This document shows, in pieces, positions 44,271 to 56,416 of a stretch of DNA of 64,000 bases; the stretch's first letter is position 1, and each line of letters starts with the position of its first letter. The translations under genes were made by a program, and so were the position numbers. The notes under the pieces are model-generated. The model had not been told where the DNA came from, made no database searches, and worked only from the letters and a program-made list of their open reading frames with translations. Origin of the DNA: Isoetes taiwanensis (taxonomy: Eukaryota; Streptophyta; Lycopodiopsida; Isoetales; Isoetaceae); contig JAJEKV010000013.1 of NCBI GenBank assembly GCA_021234155.1, positions 18,661,873 to 18,725,872 on the forward strand, in the 5' to 3' direction.

Positions 44271-45207
44271 TGATACGATTCATTGTTTATGGGAAACTAA
44301 ACAACTGAACAACAGCATCTTATTTGAAGAACAAGATCCGATTATCATATATCACAGTCAAACACATTGATGAGCACGTTTAACCACCCAACCGGGTCCA
44401 CAAGGTTATGGCCGTGCAAATGTCATCTGGCTCAGCAAACAATCTCTGGCTACTCCGCGTAGACCATGAGCAAAGACAATATCTGGCAACTCCGCGTAGC
44501 TCTTGAACAAGAACTGATAATCCACTTATCAGATAGAAAGAATCCACTTCTCTAAAGTTAAGCTGGTTTACAGAACTCGGCCCCAAATCAAGGTTCTGCA
44601 ACTCCTAGCAGAGGTCGGCCAGCTTCTGCATCATCTCAAATTGGCAGACTTCCTCACTATCTTAGAAGGACAGATCTCGGCTTGCCATTGATCCACTGCA
44701 ATCCATGTCTTTCACCTCTGCCACAGCTTGACGGCTGGCCCGCTCATCTCTGTGATCCGGATGCCAGAAAGATCGCCCATCATCCTTCGTTTGTCCAAGA
44801 AACACTATTCATGGCCCGGAAATAATGTTTCTGGTCACCCGTCTGTGTTCTGTAATAGGCCGCTGCATCTGTCTTCTTATAACAGGTAAAGTGCCCATTG
44901 GCCTATTAATACTCATTGGCCTTTTTATCTCTCCAACCAATGGTTCTCGACCCCATCCTAGATATCACAACCTCCTTTATCTTTTGTTAGAATAAAGGCC
45001 TCTATGTATAGTTAGTATATCCCTTTAATGGGCATAATCCTTCAATGGTTATCCCTTGCCTTAATTTTTATTATATTGCTAGGCAAGCTTGGGAATAACA
45101 CATTTACATTTAAAGTTTGCCATGGTTTCCACAACTTTGCCATATTTTGCCATGCCCCCATAACCCTGGCGCCGTGGACCACTTCCCCGTGCTATGACTC
45201 CATATCA
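44271..45207 (-). repeat. LTR3 of the array
   Basis: 937 bp, TGATACG...CATATCA. It lacks a segment of about 100 bp present in LTR1 and LTR2 (the region of LTR1 from about 40,690 to 40,780). It is followed by seven G. Confidence 0.9.
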
Positions 45208-45293
45208 GGGGGGGTGGGAATAACTGAATTGAAAGGCTATACCCCGCTTTCTCGCACGTGGTTATCATCTTGCCCAGAGGAGTATCTGGATCA
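45208..45293. other. Right flank of the array
   Basis: Starts with the G run. Noncoding. Confidence 0.5.
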
Positions 45294-45686
45294 CTAACTA
45301 GAGGCAGCAAAATCAACATTTGTTGAGTCGATTGACAACAACTGAATTAGAAGTATTATTTTTGTCTTTTGAGTACATGGTTCTGCTATCATAAGGCTTT
45401 TTTTAGCTGTCGCTCGAAGCCAGTTTGTATCCATGCATCGAGATAGCTTATCATGTCTCATGGCTTTTGTGGCACATCTAGGATGCTTTTTATAATTACC
45501 AAGCCCTTTTCTGCACGTACTAAATTCAAACAAAATGTCTCTATTACTTTTAAAGTCAGACAAGCAGAGAGATTCATAATAAGGCAAGATCCAGCCATAT
45601 TCTTTCACATTGGCGAGAGCATTTTTTGCATTGACAGGCTTGTTCACTTTATTGCCAGTCATAATGCTGGGATCATAGTCATCCAA
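45294..45686 (-). CDS. Hypothetical 130-residue ORF
   Basis: An uninterrupted frame starting 'MDDYDPSIMTGNKVNKPVNA', with 'LANVKEYGWILPYYESLCLS' and 'MDTNWLRATAKKSLMIAEPC'. The composition (Lys, Cys and Trp present, mixed hydrophobic) is protein-like, but no family is recognised. It could be an exon of a host gene or a decayed transposon frame. No splice context was established. Confidence 0.35.
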   Translation of the reverse strand: MDDYDPSIMTGNKVNKPVNAKNALANVKEYGWILPYYESLCLSDFKSNRDILFEFSTCRKGLGNYKKHPRCATKAMRHDKLSRCMDTNWLRATAKKSLMIAEPCTQKTKIILLIQLLSIDSTNVDFAASS

Positions 45687-47896
45687 TGCAGAACATACTC
45701 CACGAACTGCAATTATTATATCTCTTACCCATTGAAAATGGGAGTGTTTTCTATGTTGTTCTTTGTTCTTCCCACATTGTAACTACTATATCCAAAAAAT
45801 CATCTTTTTTTTTTCTTGTTCGCAGAAAGAGACATAAGCCTTTTCTTCTATCACTCTTTGTCTGTGGAATTGCCTGTACAATATGTACCATTTTAGCTGG
45901 CATCTGGATTTACAATTCTTTACGGGTTACGTATTGGGCCCTCTGTGTACTTCAAATGCTATAGAAAATGACAGAAAGTGTTGAAATCCATAACAAGGAC
46001 ATGCACTTAAATGCACTCTAGACTACTCATGGGATCAAGGCCGCGATCCCCCCTCCCCTTTTTTTGAAGGACCACAAGCTTTATTTACCAATCAACATTA
46101 TAACAACATAAAGTGCAAAGATACGATTATAACCCCAGCGGAAAAATTGATCGAACTGAGCATAACCACCTGTCTATGCATAAAAATGAATCTGAAGGTA
46201 AGTATGCTAAATCAGTACTTTCTTCTCTTGATCAAGAGAAGAACAATTATAAGCAAGATTTTAGAATGCAGAAGCAATTTATACACAAAAAACCCTGGCT
46301 TGATACCCTATTCGCAATCCCATACAGTTACTTCAATTTGTGGGGCAGTGGCAACAATGCAATAATACGAGTTCTACCCTATCCCATTTGTACAACAAGA
46401 ATTTTGTTCTAAAGGCTTTCCATGACATGAGATGATTAGACTCATACCAAGCTGTAGTAGTGCTTATACCAACTGCTATCCATTGTTGCTGTGTCTTTGG
46501 ATGAACAGCAACACTTAGAGGCACATTCTCAGGAGTGTCCTACAAAGGAATCCATCAGCATGGAATAGACAACTGAAGATATGTCTTAGGATTGATATGA
46601 ACATGAAATGTTATTAAGTGTATTGTATATTTGGGAAGTACATTATTTTCTAAATACATATCACACTTAACAAAATCGCAGCCATGATTGTGCTGAGGTA
46701 AAATGCGGCTCCAAGTAACAAAATTGCGGTCGTGATTGTGACGATGCACTTTAGACATTCAAACACTAATTCGTAGAATTGCGGTTGCGATCGTGGATGG
46801 TGATCTTGCTGAGTTAAACCCATCTATGTGTGACATACCAAATGGTAAATTTAAGCAGTATTTGAAAGGTCGCGATCTTGCTGATAAACCCATCTATATA
46901 TGTCAAAAAAATTGCGAGAATTGATCTGCTTTGAAGCTCTCCTTGGAACCCATGGCACTCAAATATTTCGATCGAGAGTTTTTCCTAGACACTCTCCAGA
47001 ATCTGAAGGTGCTGAAAATTTTCACGGAAAAAAAAGTTAGAAATTAAATGCATCTAGGAAATTAAAGACCGTTAGAAAAAAATTTCCGTCGTCATTCATA
47101 AGGACCATCGACGTAATTTATATTAGTGGGCGGATTCTTGAATCAGTCTATAAGAGAATTTCCAAATTTTTTATTAATGATGGAAGTTACAAAAGGAGTT
47201 AAAAAATGTTTGAAGAGACCATCTTTCTGCATGTTGCTGTTGCGATTGCATCACATTAAATCTACGAAATAAACGTACTACAAGTGAGTTAGAACAAGGA
47301 CAGTCTAAAATTAGCTGGGTGTACTGTCCGAATGATCGGGACATAAGAGTTCAAAATTCCAAACGTGGAAGTCTTTCTGCTTGCTATTTCACACTCTCAA
47401 AACTTAATGTTATAGTTGTTGCATATAAACGCGGTTGCATTTTGTCCGAATTGTTTAGATTGACATCAGCATATGCATTCATAAATTTATTTAACCTCAA
47501 GGATTTCGCAATCATGATCTTGTAAAGTTAATTTTGGTATTTATAATTTGCAGGATGGACCAGATGAAGTCAATGACCGCATGGAAAAAGGGTTGTTAAA
47601 GGCAAAGTTCACAACTTCAATATGCACCACAAAACGCCTATACATTAAGAACTCTCGATTCCTAGGATGGGTCCTATGATAGGCATATACTGGCCGAAGT
47701 GAAGTGGCGTTCTCATTGAGCTTTGTAAAAACATTGAGTACAAATGGATCCCTCACTAGGGATAGATAAATTTTGGAAATATGAACTTTAAATGCTCCGA
47801 AACTAGACAATCATCGAGAGCCTGATGAAACTGAAGAATACAACATAAAAGATGGTTTTATCCACGACTTGGTCGATGCAAAGATGAGAAGACTCA
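45687..47896. other. Unassigned DNA
   Basis: No gene recognised. A minus frame at about 46,333-46,530 includes 'MPLSVAVHPKTQQQWIAVGI' and looks faintly exon-like. At 47,658-47,697 a 40-bp stretch (CCTAGGATGGGTCCTATGAT...) also occurs at 48,635-48,674. Confidence 0.35.
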
Positions 47897-48075
47897 GTGA
47901 CTGCTCCTCATCGGGAAGAAGAACCACGCCTTTTTAGGTTTTTGAGGAAACCCAAGCAAATAGTTGAAGCACGACCCCACGCACTATGGCAACCACAAGA
48001 CCTTAAACAATCCTGCAAAATCAAGGCTGAAAGAAAAATAACCCGTCAAAGACTTAAATGCCATAGGCAAGAAGA

Positions 48076-48392
48076 CTCGGAGGCTCTAGGGCCACGCCGA
48101 GAAAGAAACAACAGCCGACCAATCGGGAACCGTTCGCGGAAAGACCATCGCGGGAAAAAACAACCGATTAGTGCTGCCTCGGAGGCTACATCGCCACGCC
48201 GAGAGAAAACAATAAATATGATCTCGGAGGCAACATCGCCACGCCGAGAGAAAACATGAATAATAAATATTGACTCAGAGGCTACAATGCCACACCGAGA
48301 GAAAACATGAATGAATAAATAAAATACTAGTGCCATGCCGAGAAAGAGTAAACCAATAAGTATGCCTCAGAGGCTACAAAGCCACGCTGAGG
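48076..48392. repeat. Minisatellite with CTCGG...CCGAG hairpin units
   Basis: Six imperfect units begin CTCGGAGGC and end GCCACGCCGAG (first copies at 48,076, 48,178 and 48,223), separated by A-rich spacers of variable length. Each unit can form a 5-bp stem. The + frame 47,897-48,259 ('SEATSPRREKT' repeated) is a by-product. Confidence 0.85.
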
Positions 48393-48480
48393 GAATAAAG
48401 AATGCAACTTTAAAGGACATAGAAAAGGAAATAACGAACACGATCAAATGAAAAAACCATCAAGGGAGGGAGGGTGAGGG

Positions 48481-48636
48481 AAACTGATAGGATAGAGAAG
48501 AAGGAGAAATCTAGCTCAAGAGAACGCCGATGATAGAACAATGAAGAGAGGCTGAATATATAGGATGAGTGACAAAGGGACGTCCCCATCCAAGGAATGT
48601 CAGTTCTATTGCTGTCGCAATAGAACCGTGGCATTC
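48481..48636. repeat. Direct repeat D1
   Basis: About 134 bp nearly identical to 54,432-54,565, in the same orientation. The end of this copy contains a 10-bp-stem hairpin (TTCTATTGC-TGTC-GCAATAGAA) whose second arm is deleted in the other copy. Confidence 0.9.
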
Positions 48637-51600
48637 CTAGGATGGGTCCTATGATAGGCATATACTGGCCGATAGAAGAGGAACAAACTCAAAAACTACT
48701 CAGCATGGAAACTGAAAGGAAGAGAAGCTAAATAGAAATATAGGATAAAGAAAGGGAGAAACAAGTCTACAAGGTCACTGGAAAAGAATGCATAGATAAG
48801 GCTGACGGCAATCAGAGTAAAACGAAGGAAGAGGAAACTAAGAAAAATGGAGGAAAAAGGGGGATAAAGAGAAGACAGAGACAAAGGAACAACGAAGAAG
48901 CAGATAAGAGCAAGTAATGCTGGAATGCAAACAATGGAATGAATAAAAATGAAGGAGAACACGATGGAGAAATGCTATGAGGGATGAAAACGGGAACATA
49001 AGAATGAAGAAGACAATGGAATAGTGCAGTAAGAGATGAGGAAAGGAACTTATGGGACAACAGCAGACAGAGCCACGAACATGATGTCATCATCAAAGTA
49101 ACGATCTCAAATGACTAATGTCCAATAAATACTATACTAACAAAGATACTATAAAAGCAAACTATCCTAACTAGCAATAGAAAAAGAGCAAAAAGACAAA
49201 GAAACCAAAGAAGGAACCAATGTGACTAATATAGTAATAATGTCACTAGAGTTAAACGGAACAATAAGCTGAAGAAAATAAATTAAGGAAACAATGCAAA
49301 CACAACCAAATAGCAAAACGATATTAAATTGAGCTACCGAGATAATGAGGAGTGTATAGCAAATGGAGCGCACCAAACCCATAATGAAGCATGTAGAATC
49401 TAATGGAATAAAGAAAGGGAGGAACGAGTCTACAAAGGTCACTGCAACAAAATAGAAATCACAAATGAAGCTGATGGGACACATGGAACAAGCGGAGTGA
49501 ATTCACAAATAGAGACAACAAAAGGATCAAAAGAACTTATGAAAGTAGAAGGAAAAATGCCATAGGGACACTGGGTTAATGAAACAAGGTCATGAACAAG
49601 AACTTACCAAGCAAAAGGACAAAACTAGAACCCATATGGCCAATTGGAATAGTTGCACAACTGGCACCGAGACGAGAAAGCTACTGGCAAAATGCTAGAG
49701 GTAACATCAGATGTCCATACAAAGGTACGATGATTGGAACAACAAAACCACGGACAATATACATGATATCCTATGCACTAAAAAAGATGAACCCATGTGA
49801 ATGCATAAAAAATTGACGTAGAGCAAAAAGAAGCCAAGTAAAGATACCATGTTAAATATGCCCGCAAAAAACACATCACCATACTGCCGCCACAAACAAC
49901 CACCAAAGAAAAAATCATGACAGAAGAACTATAAACTGCCCTTAAGAGCTACCATGAGCGAAATAAGGACGGCATGTGTATGCAAATCCAAGAAAGGGGT
50001 ACAATTGAAAATAGGATATAAACAAAATAAGAAATGAGTCCAAGTGTCACTGGAATAAAATGAAACATGATGCACAGATGAGGTTGCTAGAGCAAGCACA
50101 ATGACTCTAAAAACGGAGATAACAAAGGGTGAAAGCCAAGGACATAGAAACATTTAAAGGAAGCAAGAGTACACTCGTGACAAATATAACATACCTAGAA
50201 ACAAATAAATCTACTGAGAAAATGGAATAAACGAAAATAAAGGCACAATAGAAACAATGAGCAAATGAGGTTAGAAAACAAATTGAGATAGTGAAGCAAT
50301 GGCGAGTGAATGGACCATATCGCAAAATCAAGTTCATAGGAATACAAATAACTAGAATAATGATATAAGCAGGAGACTGGAGCAACCTAGAGCAAAAAGA
50401 CAATCATGACAAATAGACTAAGCGTATTAAAGGGATGCAAAAGACACCAAGTAAAAACAACTAGAGTAAAAGCCCAACAAGAGGGACCAATAGTGGGCAA
50501 ATGGCACAAAGGGGTAAAAACTTAAAAACAAAGACGCGACCGAATTAATGCAGGAACCACTAGAATGGATGATGACTTCAAGATGTAACGAACCTTCAAT
50601 AACAATCCTAAAGATCTACCAAAACACTAGAAAAAACAATCAAAACTGAATACCATGGCCAAACATAATAAAAAGTAAGCGCGCCATTGGCACCAAAAGT
50701 ATGGACGGACTGTCATGAAGCCATGGAAATAGGAATAAAGGAAATAAGAAATAATAGAGACAAACGAAAGAGGTGGAAGACGTGGAACAAATGAAATTAG
50801 TACAACCAACCTTGAAGATTAAGCCATAATATAGAAACAACGAAATGCCAAAGCTAAACTTGGAAGAGAGTGGGCAAAGCTAGTCAAAAAGAGACATGAA
50901 AAAAAACAACTACCAACTGAAGCCATGGAGCATAGGGAAACAACAACCACCTTGAAAAAATCAAATGTGCCTGTCGTAGTCATCTTCATCTGAATCCCAA
51001 AAGATGAACAAAAAAGATCCAGGTGCACATTTAATTCAATAGTAACCACGCACCCAAACGTGAAAGGTAACAATACTATGTAGAGTTTACATATAGAAAA
51101 ATCACAAAGGTACAAGCTCCCGAACCTATAACTCCAAGCAAAAGGATAAATGCAACACCAAGCATGGCTAATGAGGCTAAAAGGGAGGCTAAAGGAACAA
51201 CATGAACAAAGGCATAATAAAAGTGGTAATCGAGCTAAAGGGATTAAAGAGTAACTCAGGAAGTGGAGCATGTAGGAGATAATGGTGTCCAAGACACAAC
51301 ATATATCACCAAAAGCATCCGGAAAAGACGAACAACGAGAGTAAATTTAGGCCAATGAAACGAATAGTGCAAAAAAAGAAACTGACAAGCTAAAAAATGA
51401 GGGCGCAAATGGACCATATGGCAATCAAGAATAATGGAGCCAATGACAACCTTGGACAAAGCAATCTTGATGGAGCAAATGGAATAGGCTAGGCAAAATA
51501 GAACAAACACAATATTAGCCAATGAAACAAAGAAGTTTAAATGAAACAAGATGAACTGGAACAAGTAAATTCAGAGGGATAAACGTTAAAAAAACAAAAG

Positions 51601-52092
51601 CACTATAAATTCAACAAATGAAGAGATGGTACCTTAACGTCCACGAGAAGCAAATAAAACCACTAGAATAGATCATAACTTGCAATATTTAACGAACTTC
51701 CGATGGCATGACTAAGAATCTACCACAATACCACGAAAGAAAGAGCAATAAAACTTGTAATGCATAACGCACTTCTAACGGCAAGAATAAGATATACCAC
51801 AACACAAAGGAAACCAATAATTAGGGAGGGGGAAATACTATGACCGAATGGGATAATCTGACAAAAAGCACAAGAAGTCCAGAATCCTGGTGCCATGGGG
51901 TAACCCGAAGTACAATCTACCACAAATGATTAATAATCGAAACTGAGAAAATAATATGACCAAATGGGATAATCTGGCAATGGTATAAGAAGCTTAGATG
52001 AAGAGGCAAGACATCAAAAGAGAAGAGAATGGAAGTCATGAGACAAATGGACTAAGGCAAGCAAAAAATACACGCAGGCGAGAATAGATAGA

Positions 52093-52180
52093 ATGAATCA
52101 CCCATCATGAAAATTATAGAAAATGAATCACCCATCATGAAAATTATAGAGAATGAATCACCCGTCATGAAAACTATATA
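52093..52180. repeat. Tandem repeat, 31-bp unit x3
   Basis: Unit AATGAATCACCCATCATGAA followed by AATTATAGA, three copies; the third is slightly diverged. Confidence 0.9.
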
Positions 52181-54329
52181 ACGAAATCGAATCACATAGC
52201 TACAAAAAACAATAAATGTTAATTCGTAGTTCGCAAATAACGACAATAATATTTCTATCAAACAAAATAAACATGCCGATGTCATACACATGCTAAACTA
52301 GAGCATAATCTCTATGCTCGATACAATTCCTAATGGAACTGATCACAACAAGTTGGAAACATGCAAGTCCAAACCAACAATCAACATGCAAGCCCCAAGG
52401 AATGTTCCAAAAAAGTCAAATTTTCCAAGCCAAAAAATACTCCTACACTCATGAGAAACTGATCGTATTATGGCGACAAAAGCAAAGATCGAATTCAAAT
52501 TATAGAAATCAAAACTTGAAGTTGTCATAGAGAAAACAATGTGTAAGCAAAACAAACCATAAAGCATCTCGGAGACTGGAGGGACGAGTGCAAGCCTCTG
52601 TTAGAATTCCAGATTAGCCAACAAGGATTTGCAACAACCATCGAAATAGAAGCCAGAAGTGTGGAGGGCCGAGGCTAAGAATCCGGACTTGGATTTAACC
52701 CTTCAGTACCTGCACCACCAAGCAGGAAAAACCAACAACTTCGCCAATGGGGCCAATGGCAAATTCAAAATTTCTCAAACAACACTACGTTAGTGAGCTC
52801 TTATGAAATCAACAGGAACATGGACCCAACGCATGTAGAAATATATGTGCATGAGTATGAACAGAAATGTGAAAACACCCTAGGGCCACTCCTTGTGAAA
52901 CTACCCTGGAACTCTGGTCTTGCTTAAATGTGAAAAACTCCTCACAGCAACTATTCAACAATGATCGACTGGTGTAGATATGGGCAAAGGTGGCGAGAAA
53001 AACATGCCCTCCTTAGCGCAAAGCAAATGATCCGGAGTCCAAAAAATTGATGTCTACTAAGGCATACTAAGGCAAGCTAGATGACGTAACAAAAGGAGAT
53101 CAACCAATAGAATTAGAATTAGCAAAAGTAAAATTGGGGAAAAGCGGGGACCGGTATTCCCCAGCCCGGGGGGCAAGGGAAACCAAAACCAGGTAACCCT
53201 CTCCCAAAGAACCTGTGACCTATGCTACAGAGGTGGAGGCGGTTTCGGTTTTGCAGCTTAGATTAGAAAGGAATAACCTTGTGGCTAGGTTGAAACAGAA
53301 GATAAAAGGGGGCTGTGATGGAATGCAGAAGATAAAAAGGGGGCCAGCGAAGGACTGCAGAAGGAGAGGCTAGAAACAGCGGAATCGTTCCATCAAACTC
53401 CATCGATCGATCTCTTATGAAGTTATTTAGACAATACATGATTTGCAAGTCTACATCCTAATTAAAAGGATCCAGAAGCTTAGAAAACAAAAGAATCAGT
53501 AAGAATCTCTGAATGAGAAAGTAACAGAGAAAAGCATGGATCTGATAGTATCGTCTGAACTTGCAATCAATCAGCTAACACAAACTTCCCAAATGGCTCT
53601 GTTCACAGAAATTCATATATTCATTTATTTATTTTCATTCTGCGGATCTCCTTCGAATGCAGCTAAGACCATCAGAGTTCTATTGGTTGAATCTCTCAAC
53701 CGATTAACTCCAAAAACTCGAATCAAAATGCCACAAAGTCGGCAAAAAGGCAAAGCGGCAAAAGAATCCTTGGCCTCTGCCGGCTAGAAGCTAACCAAAA
53801 AAGGCTGCCCAAGTCGATGTATTGAAGGATATCCAAGCAGGAGATGACAAAGGCGGTGAAGCAGCCATAGTAGCCAAACAAAGCAAGAAATGACAGAGGC
53901 GATGAACTAACCCCGAAATTCGAGACGAAGGAACTTGCAGCCAAATCATATATAGATCCCAAATTTGAACAAATCAAAGACCCAAACAATTCAAACAACG
54001 GAAAGCACGAAACCACAAGCTAGATCCTATATAGATTCATCTATTGGCACAAATTTGGACGAAAACCGAGATGCCACTAAAATAAAATCTAAGAGCAAAC
54101 AAGAAACCACGGACCTGTGTGTTTGAATCATGCAGCTTGCGGAAAAGAAGGTTCTGGAACAAAGATGTATCATCCTCCTTGTGCCGCTGCAAACCACTGA
54201 ATCTGGCCGTGACAATCTATATCCGCTTGAATTTGGACAGGACCGTCCTAGATCCTGCCACCCATCCTGTTGCTAGCCGCGCTTCCAAAGAGGTGATGCC
54301 AACAGGAAAATCTAAGTACGAGTGGTAGA

Positions 54330-54431
54330 TCATCGGTACAAACTGACATGTAAATGATTGATAGAACTGGCAGGAAAAAGTAAGTCCTAATGGTAGATCA
54401 TCGGTACAAACTAGCAGCTAGGTGATTGATA
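54330..54431. repeat. Tandem duplication, about 70-bp unit
   Basis: GTGGTAGATCATCGGTACAA and ATGGTAGATCATCGGTACAA units lie side by side just before D2. Confidence 0.8.
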
Positions 54432-54576
54432 AAACTGATAGGATAGAGAAGAAGGAGAAATCTAGCTCAAGAGAACGCCGATGATAGAACAATGAAGAGA
54501 GGCTGAATATATAGGATGAGTGACAAAGGGACGTCCCCATCCAAGGAATGTCGGTTCTATTGCTGACCGTGGCATT
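54432..54576. repeat. Direct repeat D2
   Basis: Second copy of D1, 5.95 kb away, same orientation. Confidence 0.9.
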
Positions 54577-55590
54577 GTGTTGTTTGAATCATTCTTGTTT
54601 ATGGACTTCCTTTGCCATATTCGGAGCCAGAAATGCTAACCCTATGCAAGTCTTTTGGAGCTTTCAACTTTGGGCTAAAAAGGATACAGTGGATCTATGT
54701 CCGGATATGGAGGAAGTTTCCACCTCGGAAGCACAGATAAAGCGCTTACCATTAGGGCGGATTTGGGGTCTCAAAATGGCCCATATCTTGGATGCCAGAA
54801 TTCCACGTCATGTTTCTCGCGACCAATGATGTTTGTGCATTTTTTTCCAAAGTCAGTATTAGTTGGCAAGTAGAAAGAGGAGCAGGCTTACTTGGCATCC
54901 ATATGGCGAAATTTCATAGAACATGTTTGTGCATTCATTGCAACCACATTAATGGCCCGCATTTTTCGAAAAATCGTATCGCGACCAAAATAATGGCTAC
55001 TTTTTCCCGCTTCATCAGGCACATGCCCACATGCACCAACCATCTTATCAAATTTTGGCACCAAGATTTCCATTGTTCACATTACGCCGCTAATGCATCC
55101 TTCTCCGGGCCTTCACTCTTCATTTGGAATCCAAGTCTCCAATAGTGTCCGGTGGTTTTTTGGGCGAAAGCATAGAGTTAAGCAACAACGGCGAGGCGAT
55201 AAAGCGGACAAGCAAACGTCGACGCTACATGCCATGTTTTTACTACCCAAATTTTCATTCTCGAAGTTTTCCTACTTTTCAGCTCTTCCCATTCATCGTA
55301 TTGCTCCATGCCATTCATTCTTACAATTCAACGAATCGACCAGTATCTCTAATTGCATCCATCATTGCTCCTAGTACTCCTACATTGCTTCTACAGTTCA
55401 TCACTTGCAAAACAATAAAGGCATGACGGTGGAAGGATATCTATCCATAGGCTCGTGGGTGAGAATGCTATCCTTAACGAAGGGTGACTATGGAGTTACA
55501 TCACGGAGTTTACATTCATATGCTAATGAATAGGTAGAACTATAGGGTTCAAAATAAATGCTATGGATAGTATATTGCAAAAAAAAAAAA
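54577..55590. other. Unassigned DNA with an inverted partner near 58,755
   Basis: 54,755-54,782 (GGCGGATTTGGGGTCTCAAA) is the near reverse complement of 58,752-58,785. Similarity extends patchily on the inner side. No domain recognised in the frames at 54,548-55,145. Confidence 0.45.
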
Positions 55591-55612
55591 AAAGGGAGGG
55601 AGGGGGAAAGGG
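55579..55612 (+). repeat. Poly(A) followed by a G-quadruplex motif
   Basis: A run of about 15 A is followed by GGGAGGGAGGGGGAAAGGG (55,594-55,612), four G tracts with loops of 1-3 nt. Confidence 0.8.
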
Positions 55613-56416
55613 ATTTGAAGAGGAGGATATTTGCAAATTTGCACCCTCAATAATACATGGATCACACCATGCTAAAAAATGCATATGCACTTTGTAAATG
55701 TGTAGTGAGATTTGGCGTCATGCGATCCTTTTTTGCTTTTTTTTTCCCCTCTTCTTGATTTATATTCACTCAACTGAATCAAATATTTTTCTTTGGGCTA
55801 TATTTATCGATGTCTGGGGATTTGAGACTAGGGGAAAAGCATTACTAGCATCGTTGTTGTCTAACATATGGACATAAGAGACATGCTTTTCCAAGATATA
55901 CATTCAGGGCAATGGGCATCTAGTTTTACGTTGTAAAGTTGTGGGGAGCCGTGTTTGAAAGTCGTCCCATGACCTCGTTTAAGTTTAATTGTGCAAGCCC
56001 TCAAAGTTATGAGAATGGTGTCCTTGCAATGAAGAAATGTTTGATAAGACGCGGCATCCGTGGTTGTTGAAAAAATGAGTTACAAAATATTTGCTCCATT
56101 AGAGGTGTTTACTAATGCCACGACACAAAAAGCTCCAAAGACATATTGTATAAAATGTCGCTTTCATGAGCCTTTGATCGGGCTTAACTCAAAGTGTCAC
56201 ATATGGAAACATTGTTAGGTTTGATAAAATAACATAAAAATCTTATTTGATAAAGCTTTGGTTGTTGGTAAACTGTTGGCTTATTGATTTGTATTTTGCT
56301 TTGGGACCCTCTTTGAAAAAGTTTAGTTCATAAAACATAATATAACTTGGAATGATACATATTTTATATGCAAATGGGAGACTATTGATGAGGGTATTGA
56401 CAACAAACAAGAAAGT
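55613..56416. other. Unassigned AT-rich DNA
   Basis: No gene. An isolated GGATCACACCATGC word near 55,660 belongs to the hairpin family described next. Confidence 0.45.

Larger units (their letters stand above)
40073..45207 (-). mobile_element. Non-autonomous LTR element in LTR-int-LTR-int-LTR array
   Basis: Three LTRs (40,073-41,086; 42,089-about 43,173; 44,271-45,207) alternate with two internal regions of about 1.0-1.1 kb. LTR1 begins TGATACG and ends CGTATCA. On the minus strand a perfect iMet-tRNA primer site TGGTATCAGAGC follows LTR2 and LTR3 (42,075-42,086 and 44,257-44,268). G runs on both outer sides are consistent with a GGGGG target duplication. The internal regions have no gag or pol, so the element needs enzymes from elsewhere. 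The array is best explained by unequal recombination between LTRs of one insertion, or by insertion of a dimeric product. Confidence 0.92.
48637..54431. repeat. A-rich, degenerately repetitive 5.8 kb block
   Basis: The + strand is strikingly rich in A and poor in T over almost 6 kb, with no convincing ORF on it; the many minus-strand Phe/Ser/Leu-rich frames reflect composition. Related words recur at 0.6-1.1 kb intervals. Examples: GTCTACAAGGTCACTGGAA (48,766) with variants near 49,429 and 50,037; and the ACCACTAGAATGGATGATGA...AACGAACTTCC-type segment near 50,550 and 51,660. It may be a noncoding LTR-element interior or an old satellite. The flanking direct repeats D1 and D2 suggest a single mobile unit. 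Confidence 0.6.

Noticed and set aside
40356-44601. Frames of 70-150 codons repeated three times
   Set aside because: They are carried by the array LTRs and internal regions; changes between copies break them freely, so there is no sign of coding selection.
48076-48392. CRISPR-like array
   Set aside because: Repeats vary and the spacers are short, A-rich and similar; the setting is a eukaryotic repeat region. It is a minisatellite.
48410-52567. Many minus-strand hydrophobic frames resembling membrane proteins
   Set aside because: Phe/Ser/Leu richness follows from the A-rich + strand. No starts with context, no conserved motif, and the frames overlap in different phases.
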